Source: DAINPP01 sp963667315 (GTDB lineage Bacteria; Thermotogota; Thermotogae; MWEM01). From it: a stretch of 64,000 bases of DNA. Where the stretch lies: contig OY763325.1 of the NCBI GenBank assembly GCA_963667315.1, positions 3,100,001-3,164,000 of the forward strand, written 5' to 3'. The notes under the pieces are model-generated. The model was not told the DNA's origin, made no database searches, and worked only from the letters and a program-made list of their open reading frames with translations. How positions within the stretch are numbered: the stretch's first letter is position 1; every line of letters starts with the position of its first letter. A program made the position numbers and the translations under genes. Below are positions 26,785 to 36,102 of the stretch, one piece after another.

Positions 26785-29010
26785 TTGAGTGAATACAGAA
26801 AAAAAGTACTGATAAATCTGCTGGTTTTAATCATTGGGGTTATTGTTATTTTCTCCTTGTTTCTGTTTTTTTCGGTGAGAAGAAACATGCTGATTGATGC
26901 GAAAGAGAATTTGATCCTGTCTTCTGGCAAGAATGCGGAGAAGTTTAATTCAAAACTGCATCTTGTACAAAACACGGTGGATAATCTTGTCATTGTATTT
27001 GAAAACACATTACAAAGTGATAAGGGAGAGCTTTCAGAACCCTCTGTTACGGCATTTTTTGAAAATAAAACCGCCAATCTTCTTTACGAAACGGGAAGGC
27101 AACTCCCCGGCCTGAAAACCTTGTACTTCTATATGAATCCTGAAAAATTTGAAACTTACTATAATATTTCTTTCGCTTACCTTGATGAAAATCGTTTTGA
27201 AAGGCTGCGCGTCTTGCCGCCGGAAGCCTATGATTCTGCTGATGAAAAAATGAACTGGTTTTTTGACCCGTTGAAAAGCGGAACGGGAATATGGATCGAA
27301 CCCTATTACTGGGAAATCTTCGACAGTCGTATCCTGACCTATTCAAGTCCGGCTTTTTCTGAAGGAGAGAGTTTTGGTGTTATCGGATTGGATCTTGCGG
27401 TGGACAATCTGATAAAGGAATTAAGCGCGTTCAAGATATACGACAGTGGAACTGCCTTTCTTTTAAATCAATCCTTTCAATATATTATCAGTCCAAATCA
27501 TGAACCGGGGGAATATTTTTTTGATTCCGAAACCGGTGGTGAGTTCAAGGCAATCGGTTTTAATGACACAGCCGTTGAAAGAAGCGATATTCTGGAGAGT
27601 TCCAACTATCTGATGTCTTATCATCAATTGGAAAACGGTTGGATAATGGCTGTGAAGGTCTTAAAATCGGAGATCTTTAAGCCGATGAGAGACTTTTTGT
27701 TCTACATCGGACTTTTGACGGTTTTCTTTATTGTCGTTGCGGTTTTTATCGCCAGAAAAACAGCAGGTTTTCTTTCACAACCTCTTGAGAAAATTGCAAG
27801 ATCAATCGGTCACTTTGAATTGAATAAAAAGACGGAACTGATAAAAACCGGCATTGATGAGCTGGATATCATATCGACCAATTTTAAAACGATGGCAGAT
27901 TCGGTGAATCACTCCTATGAGATCATCAGGGGGAAAAACGATGAACTGGAAGAGGCTTATCGTGAGGTGGAGAATTCTTATCAGGAGATTGAAAATCTTG
28001 CCGAGAGTCTTGAAGGAATATTGAACCTTACATCCTCCATATCGATTATGGCGCTGGATGATGAATCGGATTATCTGAAACAGATATTGAAAATGACGAT
28101 GACGATTTTGAAGAATGCCAAGAGGGGGATCATTCTCAAATATACCAACCAGGAATGGCACAGCGTTTATCACAGCGATTTTTCTGAAGAAGGTGTCAGG
28201 TCTGTCATGGAGGTTCTGAAAGGGGAAGATATTAAAAAACTCAGGGAAAGAAAAGAGGGTCTGAAACGGACCCTCAATTATTTGTATTCACCCCTTAAAT
28301 ATGCGGATAAGCTCCTTGGCGCCATATTGATCGGTACGACGCAGGAAAATGAACAACCGTTTTCATCCGATGACCGAATCGTGCTGGATGCCTTTTCGAA
28401 TCTTGCCGCAGCCTTTCTCGGGATTCAACAGCATCTGACATCGAAGGCAAAATTCAGGGAATCTATCCTCTTTTCCATGATCAAATTGGTTGAGCTGCAT
28501 GATCCTTATACGAAGGGGCATTCTGAAAGTGTATCAAGACTATCCGTGGAGATTGCGAAGCAGATGAACCTGTCAACCAGACAGCTTTCGACCGTTAAAT
28601 GGTCCGGACTGGTTCATGATATCGGTAAAATTCTCATTCCGAAAGAAATTCTGAATAAGCCCGGTAAATTAAACCTGGAGGAATATGAGCTGATAAAAAA
28701 TCATCCTGAATACGGTGCAAAGGTTTTATTTGAGGCGGATGAAATCAGTGAAGTGGCGAATATCGTGAAATACCATCATGAGAGATGGGACGGAACGGGG
28801 TATCCTGAAGGACTTAAGGCAAAAGAAATCCCCTTGGAAAGCCGGGTAATCTGTGTTGCCGATACCTATGATGCCATGGTGTCCGACAGACCCTATCGAA
28901 AGGGTTTAGCACCCGATATTGCAGTAGAAGAAATCATGAAATATTCCCGGAAACAATTTGATCCCGATGTAGTCCAAGCCTTTTTACAGATCAAAGATCG
29001 GATTCGTTAA
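26785..29010 (+). CDS. Cache-HAMP-GAF-HD-GYP sensor phosphodiesterase 2
   Basis: Tandem paralogue of the preceding gene with the same domain order, 741 aa. The TTG at 26785 sits 5 bases after AAAGGTGG; a GTG at 26776 overlaps that site and is less likely. The HD-GYP part has HDPYTKGHSESV, LVHDIGKILIP, YHHERWDGTGYP and DTYDAMVSDRPYR. The Cache and GAF regions differ more than the catalytic end, which suggests duplication followed by divergence of the sensed signal. It lies in the same direction as copy 1; the 98-base gap contains no obvious terminator. Confidence 0.92.
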   Translation: MSEYRKKVLINLLVLIIGVIVIFSLFLFFSVRRNMLIDAKENLILSSGKNAEKFNSKLHLVQNTVDNLVIVFENTLQSDKGELSEPSVTAFFENKTANLLYETGRQLPGLKTLYFYMNPEKFETYYNISFAYLDENRFERLRVLPPEAYDSADEKMNWFFDPLKSGTGIWIEPYYWEIFDSRILTYSSPAFSEGESFGVIGLDLAVDNLIKELSAFKIYDSGTAFLLNQSFQYIISPNHEPGEYFFDSETGGEFKAIGFNDTAVERSDILESSNYLMSYHQLENGWIMAVKVLKSEIFKPMRDFLFYIGLLTVFFIVVAVFIARKTAGFLSQPLEKIARSIGHFELNKKTELIKTGIDELDIISTNFKTMADSVNHSYEIIRGKNDELEEAYREVENSYQEIENLAESLEGILNLTSSISIMALDDESDYLKQILKMTMTILKNAKRGIILKYTNQEWHSVYHSDFSEEGVRSVMEVLKGEDIKKLRERKEGLKRTLNYLYSPLKYADKLLGAILIGTTQENEQPFSSDDRIVLDAFSNLAAAFLGIQQHLTSKAKFRESILFSMIKLVELHDPYTKGHSESVSRLSVEIAKQMNLSTRQLSTVKWSGLVHDIGKILIPKEILNKPGKLNLEEYELIKNHPEYGAKVLFEADEISEVANIVKYHHERWDGTGYPEGLKAKEIPLESRVICVADTYDAMVSDRPYRKGLAPDIAVEEIMKYSRKQFDPDVVQAFLQIKDRIR

Positions 29011-29184
29011 TACCGTCTGTGCTTCCCATAGCGCATATCATGATCCGCTTTTGATATGAACTTTGGTCAAATCTTGAAATTCCGGCATTCAAAAACACCT
29101 GTTATGTAAATATCTAAATATATTCGCTCAATTCAAACAACATGTTATAATGTTAAAATATTTCTTTGTCTGAAGGGGGCGTGT

Positions 29185-30387
29185 ATGACTAAAACTTTTT
29201 TTAAAGCAACACAGTTATTTTCATTTGAACCATTCAGGAATAATCCCGAAAGTTTCCATGAGAAATTACGATACACAAAATCAAAAATGAATCTCAGCGC
29301 TTTGATGATTGGGGCAAATCTCAAAGAGGATGAGAGCATTCATGTCAGGGAAGTATGCCATAAACTTGATATCAAAACATACCTCTGGTATCCTGTTCTG
29401 GCAGATATTCCGGAGGCGGCTGATATCAAAGGGTTAGAGCTTAGAGGTCTTGGAGATGAAGCGGCGTCTTTCATACTGGAGACCCAAAAGGAAAGTGGAG
29501 AAGATTTCGGGTTTCTATGTCCGGTGAAAGCACATGATGATACCGGGTTGTTTGATTTTTATCAGGGGTATCTTGATAGATTCGGGTTTGATGGTGTGTT
29601 CCTGGACAAAATCAGATATCCGTCTCCGGCTAACGGATTATCCAACTTGATCGGCTGTCAATGTGAAGCCTGCCGGAAACGTTATAAAGAAGAGGGCTTA
29701 AATCCCGTGGAACTTTTTGACCGTCTTCTTGAAAAATTGAAAACTTTAACGACAGCATTGGAAATGCAAGCGGTCATCAACGGCTTTTTACCGGAACTCA
29801 AAGCCTTTTATGCCTTCAGAGAGCGACAAGTTACCCGACTTGTCTCAAAGTATATCAAAGCGGCGAGAGACCGGGAATTGTCGGTTGGCATAGATCTTTT
29901 TACGCCATCTCTCGCTTCCGTCGTTTCTCAAAATTATGATGAACTGTGTCGTCTTGCAGATTGGGCTAAACCGATGCTTTATCTTAAGACGATGGGACCC
30001 GCAGGGCTTCCGATGGAATTTGCGTCGCTTGTTAAGATTGTCCGGGGGTTAAATGCCAGGATGCCTGAAGGTGAAATTATCAGGTTTTTTAAAGATAAAT
30101 TGGCCGTTGATTTACCTCAAACACTTTCTGCTATTGAAAAGGATGGTCTGGCATTCAGCGTATTCAGTGATGAAATGAACAAGGCTGAAAATTTCACTCC
30201 TGACGGGATAACAACCTTCTATCCGGGATTTGAAGCGGTTACATTTCCACCGGTCTGTGATATGACGGAAGAGCGTCTCAAACAGTATCAGGAAGAAATC
30301 CGTAAGAATGAATTACCCGGTTTTGTGCTTTCATGGGATATTTCAAAGATTCCTGAAAAAAACATTCAAGTCATGGAACAGTTATGA
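29185..30387 (+). CDS. TIM-barrel glycoside-hydrolase-like protein
   Basis: 400 aa, ATG after GAAGGGGG. The segment FGFDGVFLDKIRYPSP resembles the conserved barrel strand of glycosyl-hydrolase-like families (for example the GHL10/DUF187 group with FDGxxxDxxRYP). It is followed by CQCEACRKRY, a small Cys cluster also seen in such proteins. There is no signal peptide, so it is cytoplasmic. The substrate and even hydrolase activity are unproven. Its 3' end overlaps the convergent next gene by 6 bases. Confidence 0.6.
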   Translation: MTKTFFKATQLFSFEPFRNNPESFHEKLRYTKSKMNLSALMIGANLKEDESIHVREVCHKLDIKTYLWYPVLADIPEAADIKGLELRGLGDEAASFILETQKESGEDFGFLCPVKAHDDTGLFDFYQGYLDRFGFDGVFLDKIRYPSPANGLSNLIGCQCEACRKRYKEEGLNPVELFDRLLEKLKTLTTALEMQAVINGFLPELKAFYAFRERQVTRLVSKYIKAARDRELSVGIDLFTPSLASVVSQNYDELCRLADWAKPMLYLKTMGPAGLPMEFASLVKIVRGLNARMPEGEIIRFFKDKLAVDLPQTLSAIEKDGLAFSVFSDEMNKAENFTPDGITTFYPGFEAVTFPPVCDMTEERLKQYQEEIRKNELPGFVLSWDISKIPEKNIQVMEQL

Positions 30388-30999
30388 ACGGTTGTTGATA
30401 ATTTCAAACTGACACGCGTCAGCCCCTTCACAAATCGTCAGCCCCTTTTCGCGGCGGAATACGATCTCATTTGGCAGATAACAACTGAAGATGGCGTTGT
30501 CAACGGCACACATAATACAGGTCAGCTCAGGTACTCTTAGGTTGCTGAACAGTTCATGGAAGAGACAGCGCGTGATTCGGAAGGTGTAACGCGAGGCGTT
30601 GTCTTCAAGAATTTCCATCGTATTCAATCGTGTAATGCCCTCATTATTTGTCCGCTTCTGGAATTTCTTTAGATTTTCAAAAGTCCTTTCCGCTTCAACG
30701 GTCCTGAAATTAGCCTGTTGAAGCGCTAGGGCGTTTGTCAGCAGAGCCACTCTTATGATCTCATAAGCCGTATTTTTTGACAGCCTCTTCTGTAGTTCGA
30801 GGTACATAAAAGCACTGAATGCCGCGGTGTTAATGAATTCTTTGGGTAAATCCAGCGTTATTTTTTTCTGAAAAGATTTAAATTTAACGGCGGTTTGAAT
30901 CATAAAAAGCAGGGGGTGCTTGAGGTATCCTTTTAACACACCGAGCAGGATAGCTGGAATAAATGGTTGTGCAGGTTTATGGATGGTTGTTTTAAGCAT
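30382..30999 (-). CDS. L-2-amino-thiazoline-4-carboxylic acid hydrolase family protein
   Basis: 205 aa, ATG after GAGGAG. The C-terminal half matches the ATC-hydrolase family pattern: RCLFHELFSNLRVPEL, then a Cys with CAVDNAIF, then EIVFRREKGLTICEGADACQF. The family is named for ring opening in L-cysteine formation from a thiazoline, but most members are uncharacterised and many may act as regulators or sensors. An AraC regulator directly upstream in the same direction probably controls it. Confidence 0.75.
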   Translation of the reverse strand: MLKTTIHKPAQPFIPAILLGVLKGYLKHPLLFMIQTAVKFKSFQKKITLDLPKEFINTAAFSAFMYLELQKRLSKNTAYEIIRVALLTNALALQQANFRTVEAERTFENLKKFQKRTNNEGITRLNTMEILEDNASRYTFRITRCLFHELFSNLRVPELTCIMCAVDNAIFSCYLPNEIVFRREKGLTICEGADACQFEIINNRS

Positions 31000-31060
31000 G
31001 ATGCGTTCTCCTCTCTACGAATATCTTTCTTTCGCTTCGATCATACCGTTTTCTGATGGA

Positions 31061-31807
31061 TTATGCTTCCAAAAATCTGCTGTCTTTCATGGCGGTTGTG
31101 ATCGTCATCCCCATCATTCTTTTATTGGTGTCTGCGAGATGAGAAATACTGGAGAATCCGGACTCCAAAGCGGCTTCCGTTACGGATACACCGGATGCGA
31201 TGAGTTTATAAGCCTTTTGCAGTTTTGTCAGAACCAGATAACTCTTCAGGGAGATTCCCGTTTCTTTTTTAAACAGGTGGGATAAACGGCTTTCAGAGAG
31301 GAAAAAACGCTGAGCGATCTGTGCGGTTGTACTTTCGATATGAGAAAATGAATTGATTTCACGTAACACATCTTGAATGCGCGCATCTTTTTTGCACCTT
31401 CCGGGGTCTGTCTTAATGCCGAGGATTTCTAAGGCGGAGGGTGTAAATGAATCCCGCAATGAATGGGATAAAGAGGGTAATTCTTTGTCAAACAGTTCTT
31501 CCAGTCTGTTATCCTCTACCGTACAGCTCTTGCTTTTCAAAAGGTATTTTTTCCGGAGTTGCGCTGCTGTCTCCGTTGTAGTATCGATACAGCAGAAAAA
31601 CAACAGATCATTAGTTTCAGGCAATGTGTGCAGTATATCTGTATCGACGATGATACAGTTGCCGGCTATTTTTTCCCCTTCAACGATTAACTGCATTTTT
31701 TTATAAGGTTTGTAAAACAGATGAAGCATCAGATGTTTGTGTTCTGCAGCTGCTATTTTATCCGTTAATATTGAAATATTGCCTTCCGACCAGAAGATCT
31801 TTTTCAC
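31061..31807 (-). CDS. AraC family transcriptional regulator
   Basis: 248 aa, GTG start. The C-terminal double HTH (about 145-240) has AQRFFLSESRLSHLFKKETG and LIASGVSVTEAALESGFSS, the classic AraC layout. The N-terminal 130 residues look like a small ligand-binding domain (LHLFYKPYKKMQLIVEGEKI), as in AraC proteins with a cupin. It lies 61 bases upstream of the ATC-hydrolase-like gene, its likely target. Confidence 0.9.
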   Translation of the reverse strand: MKKIFWSEGNISILTDKIAAAEHKHLMLHLFYKPYKKMQLIVEGEKIAGNCIIVDTDILHTLPETNDLLFFCCIDTTTETAAQLRKKYLLKSKSCTVEDNRLEELFDKELPSLSHSLRDSFTPSALEILGIKTDPGRCKKDARIQDVLREINSFSHIESTTAQIAQRFFLSESRLSHLFKKETGISLKSYLVLTKLQKAYKLIASGVSVTEAALESGFSSISHLADTNKRMMGMTITTAMKDSRFLEA

Positions 31808-31809
31808 AT

Positions 31810-32223
31810 TTAGAACCTTTCATTTCTTTTGATTTTATCATCTATCGTTGGTATCTTGATGAATACAATGATTTTTACAGCGAATAAGCTGATAATTATG
31901 ATCCTTATCCAGATATTGGTGAAGATGAAAAAAAGTACCGTCAGGAGGATACCGACCGGGATGACGATGGCAAGTTTGTTTTTGCGTGTCATGCCCTTTT
32001 CTCTTATAAATCTGTCAACGGTGTTGGTGTAAATTTTGCTTTTCAATAACCACCTGTGAAGTCTTTCGGAACTGTTTGCAAAGCAGCCGATGGTCACCAG
32101 GATAAAAGGTGTTGTCGGCAGAATCGGGAGTAAAAGTCCCACTATTCCCAGAAATAGACTTAATGAACCGATAACGATGAGAAATGGTTTCAGAAATTTC
32201 TTTTTGTTTTTATTTTGAGACAT
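31810..32223 (-). CDS. DUF454 (YbaN family) inner membrane protein
   Basis: 137 aa with three to four membrane helices. The family signature is LGIVGLLLPILPTTPFILV followed by CFANSSERLHRWLL. Function unknown. ATG after GGTG. It ends 2 bases before the AraC gene, so it is likely in the same transcript. Confidence 0.88.
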   Translation of the reverse strand: MSQNKNKKKFLKPFLIVIGSLSLFLGIVGLLLPILPTTPFILVTIGCFANSSERLHRWLLKSKIYTNTVDRFIREKGMTRKNKLAIVIPVGILLTVLFFIFTNIWIRIIIISLFAVKIIVFIKIPTIDDKIKRNERF

Positions 32224-32245
32224 CTTTCACCAGCTTACCGCTCAA

Positions 32246-32854
32246 CTATTTGAGAAAGGCATGTTCGAAATTGATAATTAAAACTGAATAAAGAGCTGTC
32301 AGGTTGATCCTTTGAAATAATCCTGTATATTTTAATAAACCTTCTTCCCTTTTCTCGGAGAGCAGAAACAGTAAAAAAGACGTTGTCGCTGTGATGAATA
32401 AAACAATGTTGATTACTGACAGCTCTTGAAACTGAACGATCCGGACAGCCCAGAACGGACTAAGGCCAAGAAATAAAAAACCGATCCCGGATGCAATCCC
32501 ATGAATTTTTCCGGATACTGTTTCTTCTGAATGTTTTGTGTCTTCGGGAAAGATTCCCGCCAAAATACTTCCGATTCCAAACAGAAAAGCTCCGATCCCG
32601 TATAAATTTGTTAAAACGGTTTTCTCGGTAAATAAAAGATTCTGGAAGATTGAGAAAATCGTTAACAGCAATCCGATAACGACTAAATTTGATTGCTCAA
32701 GCTTTTTTACAGGGCTATTATGTGTTCCCAGCGTGCTTACCGTATCAAGGAGATGGTTATAACCCGGATATCTCCTCCCGATTACAAACGGAATGCATAT
32801 ATCGCAAACCGCTGCTGTCAGAAGAAGGATAAAAACAATAAATTCGAAAGTCAT
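32246..32854 (-). CDS. DUF998 family membrane protein
   Basis: 202 aa with about six membrane helices. The pattern RRYPGYNHLLDTVSTLG near the N terminus and GIFPEDTKHSEETVSGKIHG in the middle is that of DUF998 proteins, whose function is unknown. ATG after AGGAG. Probably the first gene of a transcript that includes DUF454 and AraC. Confidence 0.8.
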   Translation of the reverse strand: MTFEFIVFILLLTAAVCDICIPFVIGRRYPGYNHLLDTVSTLGTHNSPVKKLEQSNLVVIGLLLTIFSIFQNLLFTEKTVLTNLYGIGAFLFGIGSILAGIFPEDTKHSEETVSGKIHGIASGIGFLFLGLSPFWAVRIVQFQELSVINIVLFITATTSFLLFLLSEKREEGLLKYTGLFQRINLTALYSVLIINFEHAFLK

Positions 32855-32880
32855 GACATTAACTCCTATATAATAGATTT

Positions 32881-34338
32881 TTATTTCTTATTAGTCTTCA
32901 TCAGTTCGTAGAAATTCTTGACCCTGTCGAAATTGTCAACAGACCCCTTACTGTTGGTAATCTCATCTTCATTAATCCCTTTTTCTCTTGCAATCAACTG
33001 TTTAACACGGGGTCCGCAGAAATTCCCTTGACACAGTCCCATTCCGGCTCTCGTTCTTCGCTTGACCGCATCAATGGAATCAATATGGATATTTCTGTTG
33101 AGTGCATCAACAATCTCGGCCTCAGAAACGCTTTCGCATCTGCAGATGATTTTTTCCGGGCATGAATCCAGTTTGATGCGCCTGTTGACTTCCTCTTTCG
33201 TCAGGTCTTTTTTTACGATAATCCCTTTTCTGTACGGGTTAAAATTCTTCTTCCTTGTAAGTAAGAGGCCTGTTTCTTTCAGGAGTTGCTCGACTCTCAA
33301 CGCGATAGCCGGTGAAGAGGTCAAGCCCGGTGATTCAATTCCCCCGACGTTGATAAAACGCTTTACACGACTCTCTTCAATGATGAAATCTCCCGTATCC
33401 GGTGTGGCTCTGATGCCCGAGAACGATCGGATGATTTTGTGATTCAGAAGTTCCGGGACTGACAATTGAGCTGTTTCCAGGATGTATTTCAGTGTATCCA
33501 TGTCGGTGCTCTTATCTTCTCGGTTCATGATTTCCTGTGAATCGGGACCGATCATCAGGTTGCCGTGATAAGTTGATGTGACGAGAACCCCTTTGCCTTT
33601 TTCCGTTGGCAGCTGAAAGATGACGTTTTTAAACAGCTTGCCTGAATCTTTTTCAAAGATGATGTATTGACCGCGTCGTGGTTTGATCTTGAAGTTTGCC
33701 GCGTCTGCCATCTCCGCTATCTTGTCCGAATAAACACCCGCTGCGTTGATGATGTACTTTCCTTCGAAAATCCTGCTATTGGTTTCGACTGAGAATTTTT
33801 CGCTTTCAACGGCAATGGCTTTAACTTCTGTGTTGAGGAACAGGTCAACACCGTTTTCGATTGCATTTTCCGCTAATGCAATAGTGTATTCGTAGGGTGA
33901 AACGAGTCCTATATCCGGATCATACAGTGCATATGCCACTTTCGGGTTGATGGCCTTTTCCATTTCGAGTATCTGCTCTCTGTCAAGAATACGTATTCTG
34001 CTGGAACCGTTTTTAATTCCGTTTGCCTTCAGTTCTTCCAATTTTTTCAGATCTTTTTTCTCAAACGCTAAAACAAAGCCACCCGTTTTTCTATAGCCGA
34101 AATTGAGCTGTTCTTCAAGTTCTTCGAATAAAGGGTTCCCTTTTGCACACATTTCAGCTTTCAACGTACCATGATGAGCTGCGTAAGCCCCATGAACAAT
34201 ACCGCTGTTTGCTTTTGAAGTGGCATTTCCCACATCATTGCTTTTTTCAAGAATAAGTGTTTTAAGGTTATATTGACTAAGCTGTCGTGCAATTGAACAG
34301 CCGATGACACCTCCACCTATGACGATAATATCGTACAT
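32881..34338 (-). CDS. FAD-dependent oxidoreductase with BFD-like [2Fe-2S] domain (GlpA-like)
   Basis: 485 aa from the ATG at 34338, which follows AAAGGAGTGG (an in-frame ATG five codons upstream overlaps that site). The N-terminal Rossmann motif is IIVIGGGVIGCSIARQL, followed by a DAO fold. The C-terminal part (about 395-460) carries CRCESVSEAEI and GMGLCQGNFCG, the four-Cys BFD-type iron-sulfur domain found in anaerobic glycerol-3-phosphate dehydrogenase GlpA and related enzymes. It probably oxidises glycerol-3-phosphate or a 2-hydroxy acid. glpB/glpC partners are absent here. It is divergent from the encapsulin operon with a 232-base spacer. Confidence 0.85.
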   Translation of the reverse strand: MYDIIVIGGGVIGCSIARQLSQYNLKTLILEKSNDVGNATSKANSGIVHGAYAAHHGTLKAEMCAKGNPLFEELEEQLNFGYRKTGGFVLAFEKKDLKKLEELKANGIKNGSSRIRILDREQILEMEKAINPKVAYALYDPDIGLVSPYEYTIALAENAIENGVDLFLNTEVKAIAVESEKFSVETNSRIFEGKYIINAAGVYSDKIAEMADAANFKIKPRRGQYIIFEKDSGKLFKNVIFQLPTEKGKGVLVTSTYHGNLMIGPDSQEIMNREDKSTDMDTLKYILETAQLSVPELLNHKIIRSFSGIRATPDTGDFIIEESRVKRFINVGGIESPGLTSSPAIALRVEQLLKETGLLLTRKKNFNPYRKGIIVKKDLTKEEVNRRIKLDSCPEKIICRCESVSEAEIVDALNRNIHIDSIDAVKRRTRAGMGLCQGNFCGPRVKQLIAREKGINEDEITNSKGSVDNFDRVKNFYELMKTNKK

Positions 34339-34570
34339 GTCCACTCCTTTCATTCGTTTTTCCAGGGATTGAAACTTAAAAACATAGTATGATTCTATTC
34401 TATCACAGTAACCTGGGAAATATTTGATCGTTATCTTCGTGGAGAAGAATGTTTGGTTTAAAAAAATTAGCCAAGCGAATATAACGCTTGTTAATAAAAT
34501 TATATAAATAAAATAGGCAAAAAAACGTCTAATATATTAGGGTAAAAATAATTCTAAGGAGGTCATATTA

Positions 34571-34918
34571 ATGAGTGAATACCATGAAGACAATCTGCCT
34601 GAGAGCGTGAAAGATTTTCATCGAATGATTAAAAGTGTGATTGAAGAACTCGAAGCGATTGACTGGTACAATCAGCGGGCTGCTGTTACAGCGGATCCGA
34701 CGGTAAAGGCGATTGTCGAACATAACCGTGACGAAGAGATTGAACATGCGTGTATGGGGCTGGAGTGGTTGAGGAGAAACAATCCGGTTTTTGATGAGAA
34801 TTTGAAAGAATTTTTATTTACACAGGGAGATATTACCATGCTTGAGAGTAGCGGAGCTGATGGTGAAAGTGGTACTCAAACAGAGGATGGGTCTCTTGGT
34901 TTGAATGGCTTAAAATAA
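34571..34918 (+). CDS. encapsulated ferritin-like protein (EncFtn) with encapsulin targeting tail
   Basis: 115-aa ferroxidase that oxidises and stores iron inside the encapsulin shell. The residues match the EncFtn family with a fixed offset of six to the Rhodospirillum rubrum protein: E25, E26, E28, W32 and Y33, then E56 and H59 (metal ligands, motif EIEH). After a flexible Gly/Ser/Glu-rich linker (about 90-106) the C-terminal DGSLGLNGLK is a family 1 cargo-loading peptide. ATG after AAGGAGG. It lies 14 bases upstream of the shell gene in the same operon, the standard order. Confidence 0.95.
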   Translation: MSEYHEDNLPESVKDFHRMIKSVIEELEAIDWYNQRAAVTADPTVKAIVEHNRDEEIEHACMGLEWLRRNNPVFDENLKEFLFTQGDITMLESSGADGESGTQTEDGSLGLNGLK

Positions 34919-34932
34919 TAAAGGAGGAAAAA

Positions 34933-35724
34933 ATGGCAAATCTGAGAAGACATATTGCTCCGATTGATCATTCAGTCTGGGCTTTTATAGATAATGAGGC
35001 AAGACGTATTCTGAATACGAAGCTGACCGGAAGAAAAGTCGTTGATTTTGTGGGTCCAAAGGGGGCTGATTTTGCAGCGGTCAATACCGGAAGAAAGGTT
35101 CTTCTGAAAAATACGGATCAGAAGGGAATTACTTTTTCGAAACGACATGTGTTGCCGATCGTTGAGGTTGAGGTTCCTTTTAAACTTAATCAGAATGAAA
35201 TTGATTCTTTCATGAGAGGTGCGGAAGATATCGATACCGATTCGCTGATTAATGCGGCAAAAAAGGTTGCGGAAGCTGAGGACAAGGCAATTTATTTTGG
35301 GATTGATGAGGCACAGATCAAAGGAATATTGGACGTTTCAACGCAAAAGCCGGTTAAGGTTGAAGAAGAGCTGATCTCACCGGTTGCGACGGCAGTGAAA
35401 CAGCTGATTGGTGAAGGGATAGAAGGCCCGTATAACCTGGTCTTGGGACCGGAATTTTATTCTTTACTGTTTAGTCCGGATGAAAAAGGGTATCCACAGA
35501 AAAACAGAATTGAAGCTTTGATTGGTGGTTCGATTATTCCATCGCCAATTCTCGGAAGAAAAGGCGTACTCGTTCCACAGAACAGTTCGGATTTTGAGTT
35601 GATTTCAGGAGAGGATATTTCGATTGGTTATTCGGGACAGCAAGGAGATGAATTGGCATTTTTCTTCATTGAATCCTTTACGTTCAGAGTTAACGCACCG
35701 GAGGCTGCGGTCATTCTCGAATAA
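34933..35724 (+). CDS. family 1 encapsulin shell protein
   Basis: 263 aa, the size of the Thermotoga maritima shell protein that forms a T=1, 60-mer cage. HK97 fold. Recognisable features are the N-terminal RRHIAPIDHSVWAFIDNEA, which binds the cargo tail, a P-domain/E-loop region with GRKVVDFVGPKGADFAAVNT, and the terminal FIESFTFRVNAPEAAVIL. ATG after AAGGAGG. With the EncFtn gene upstream it forms a two-gene iron-storage compartment operon closed by a strong terminator. Confidence 0.97.
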   Translation: MANLRRHIAPIDHSVWAFIDNEARRILNTKLTGRKVVDFVGPKGADFAAVNTGRKVLLKNTDQKGITFSKRHVLPIVEVEVPFKLNQNEIDSFMRGAEDIDTDSLINAAKKVAEAEDKAIYFGIDEAQIKGILDVSTQKPVKVEEELISPVATAVKQLIGEGIEGPYNLVLGPEFYSLLFSPDEKGYPQKNRIEALIGGSIIPSPILGRKGVLVPQNSSDFELISGEDISIGYSGQQGDELAFFFIESFTFRVNAPEAAVILE

Positions 35725-35739
35725 ATCATTTGAATCAAT

Positions 35740-35786
35740 AAAAAAGTATCAGGCTCCGTTTAATAAACGGAGCCTGATACTTTTTT
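35740..35786 (+). terminator. strong terminator of encapsulin operon
   Basis: A perfect stem (AAGTATCAGGCTCCGTTTA pairing with its complement) with a very short loop and six T at the end, 16 bases after the shell gene stop. Confidence 0.95.
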
Positions 35787-36102
35787 ATTGATATAACAAC
35801 CCTTTATTATCTGCAGCTTTTTCTGTCACTAAAGTTAAAACAGAAGCGATCAAAAGCGTCTTTCAGATTTTTTTGTAAATTATTTCTATTGATTTTGGAA
35901 AGAATCAAAAAATCTGTATCTATATGTTTGGATTATCTTTATAATACTATGTTCAAGTGGATTCTAAATTTTTCAGCAAGCCTCAAGTAATAGAGCAGGT
36001 AAAACAATAACCCCGTAGTAAAGAGCAAAATTAGTTCCTCTTTGTTTAATATACTTCTTTCTATTTCCCTGAAATAAGCTTTTCTGAATAGTTCTATAAA
36101 AA
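35787..36102. other. AT-rich spacer without a supported gene
   Basis: 316 bases. A 61-codon minus-strand frame (35939-36124) starts inside the end of the hydrolase gene. It lacks a ribosome binding site and is only a hydrophobic, AT-driven sequence, so I do not call it a gene. No repeat or RNA is seen. Confidence 0.5.
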
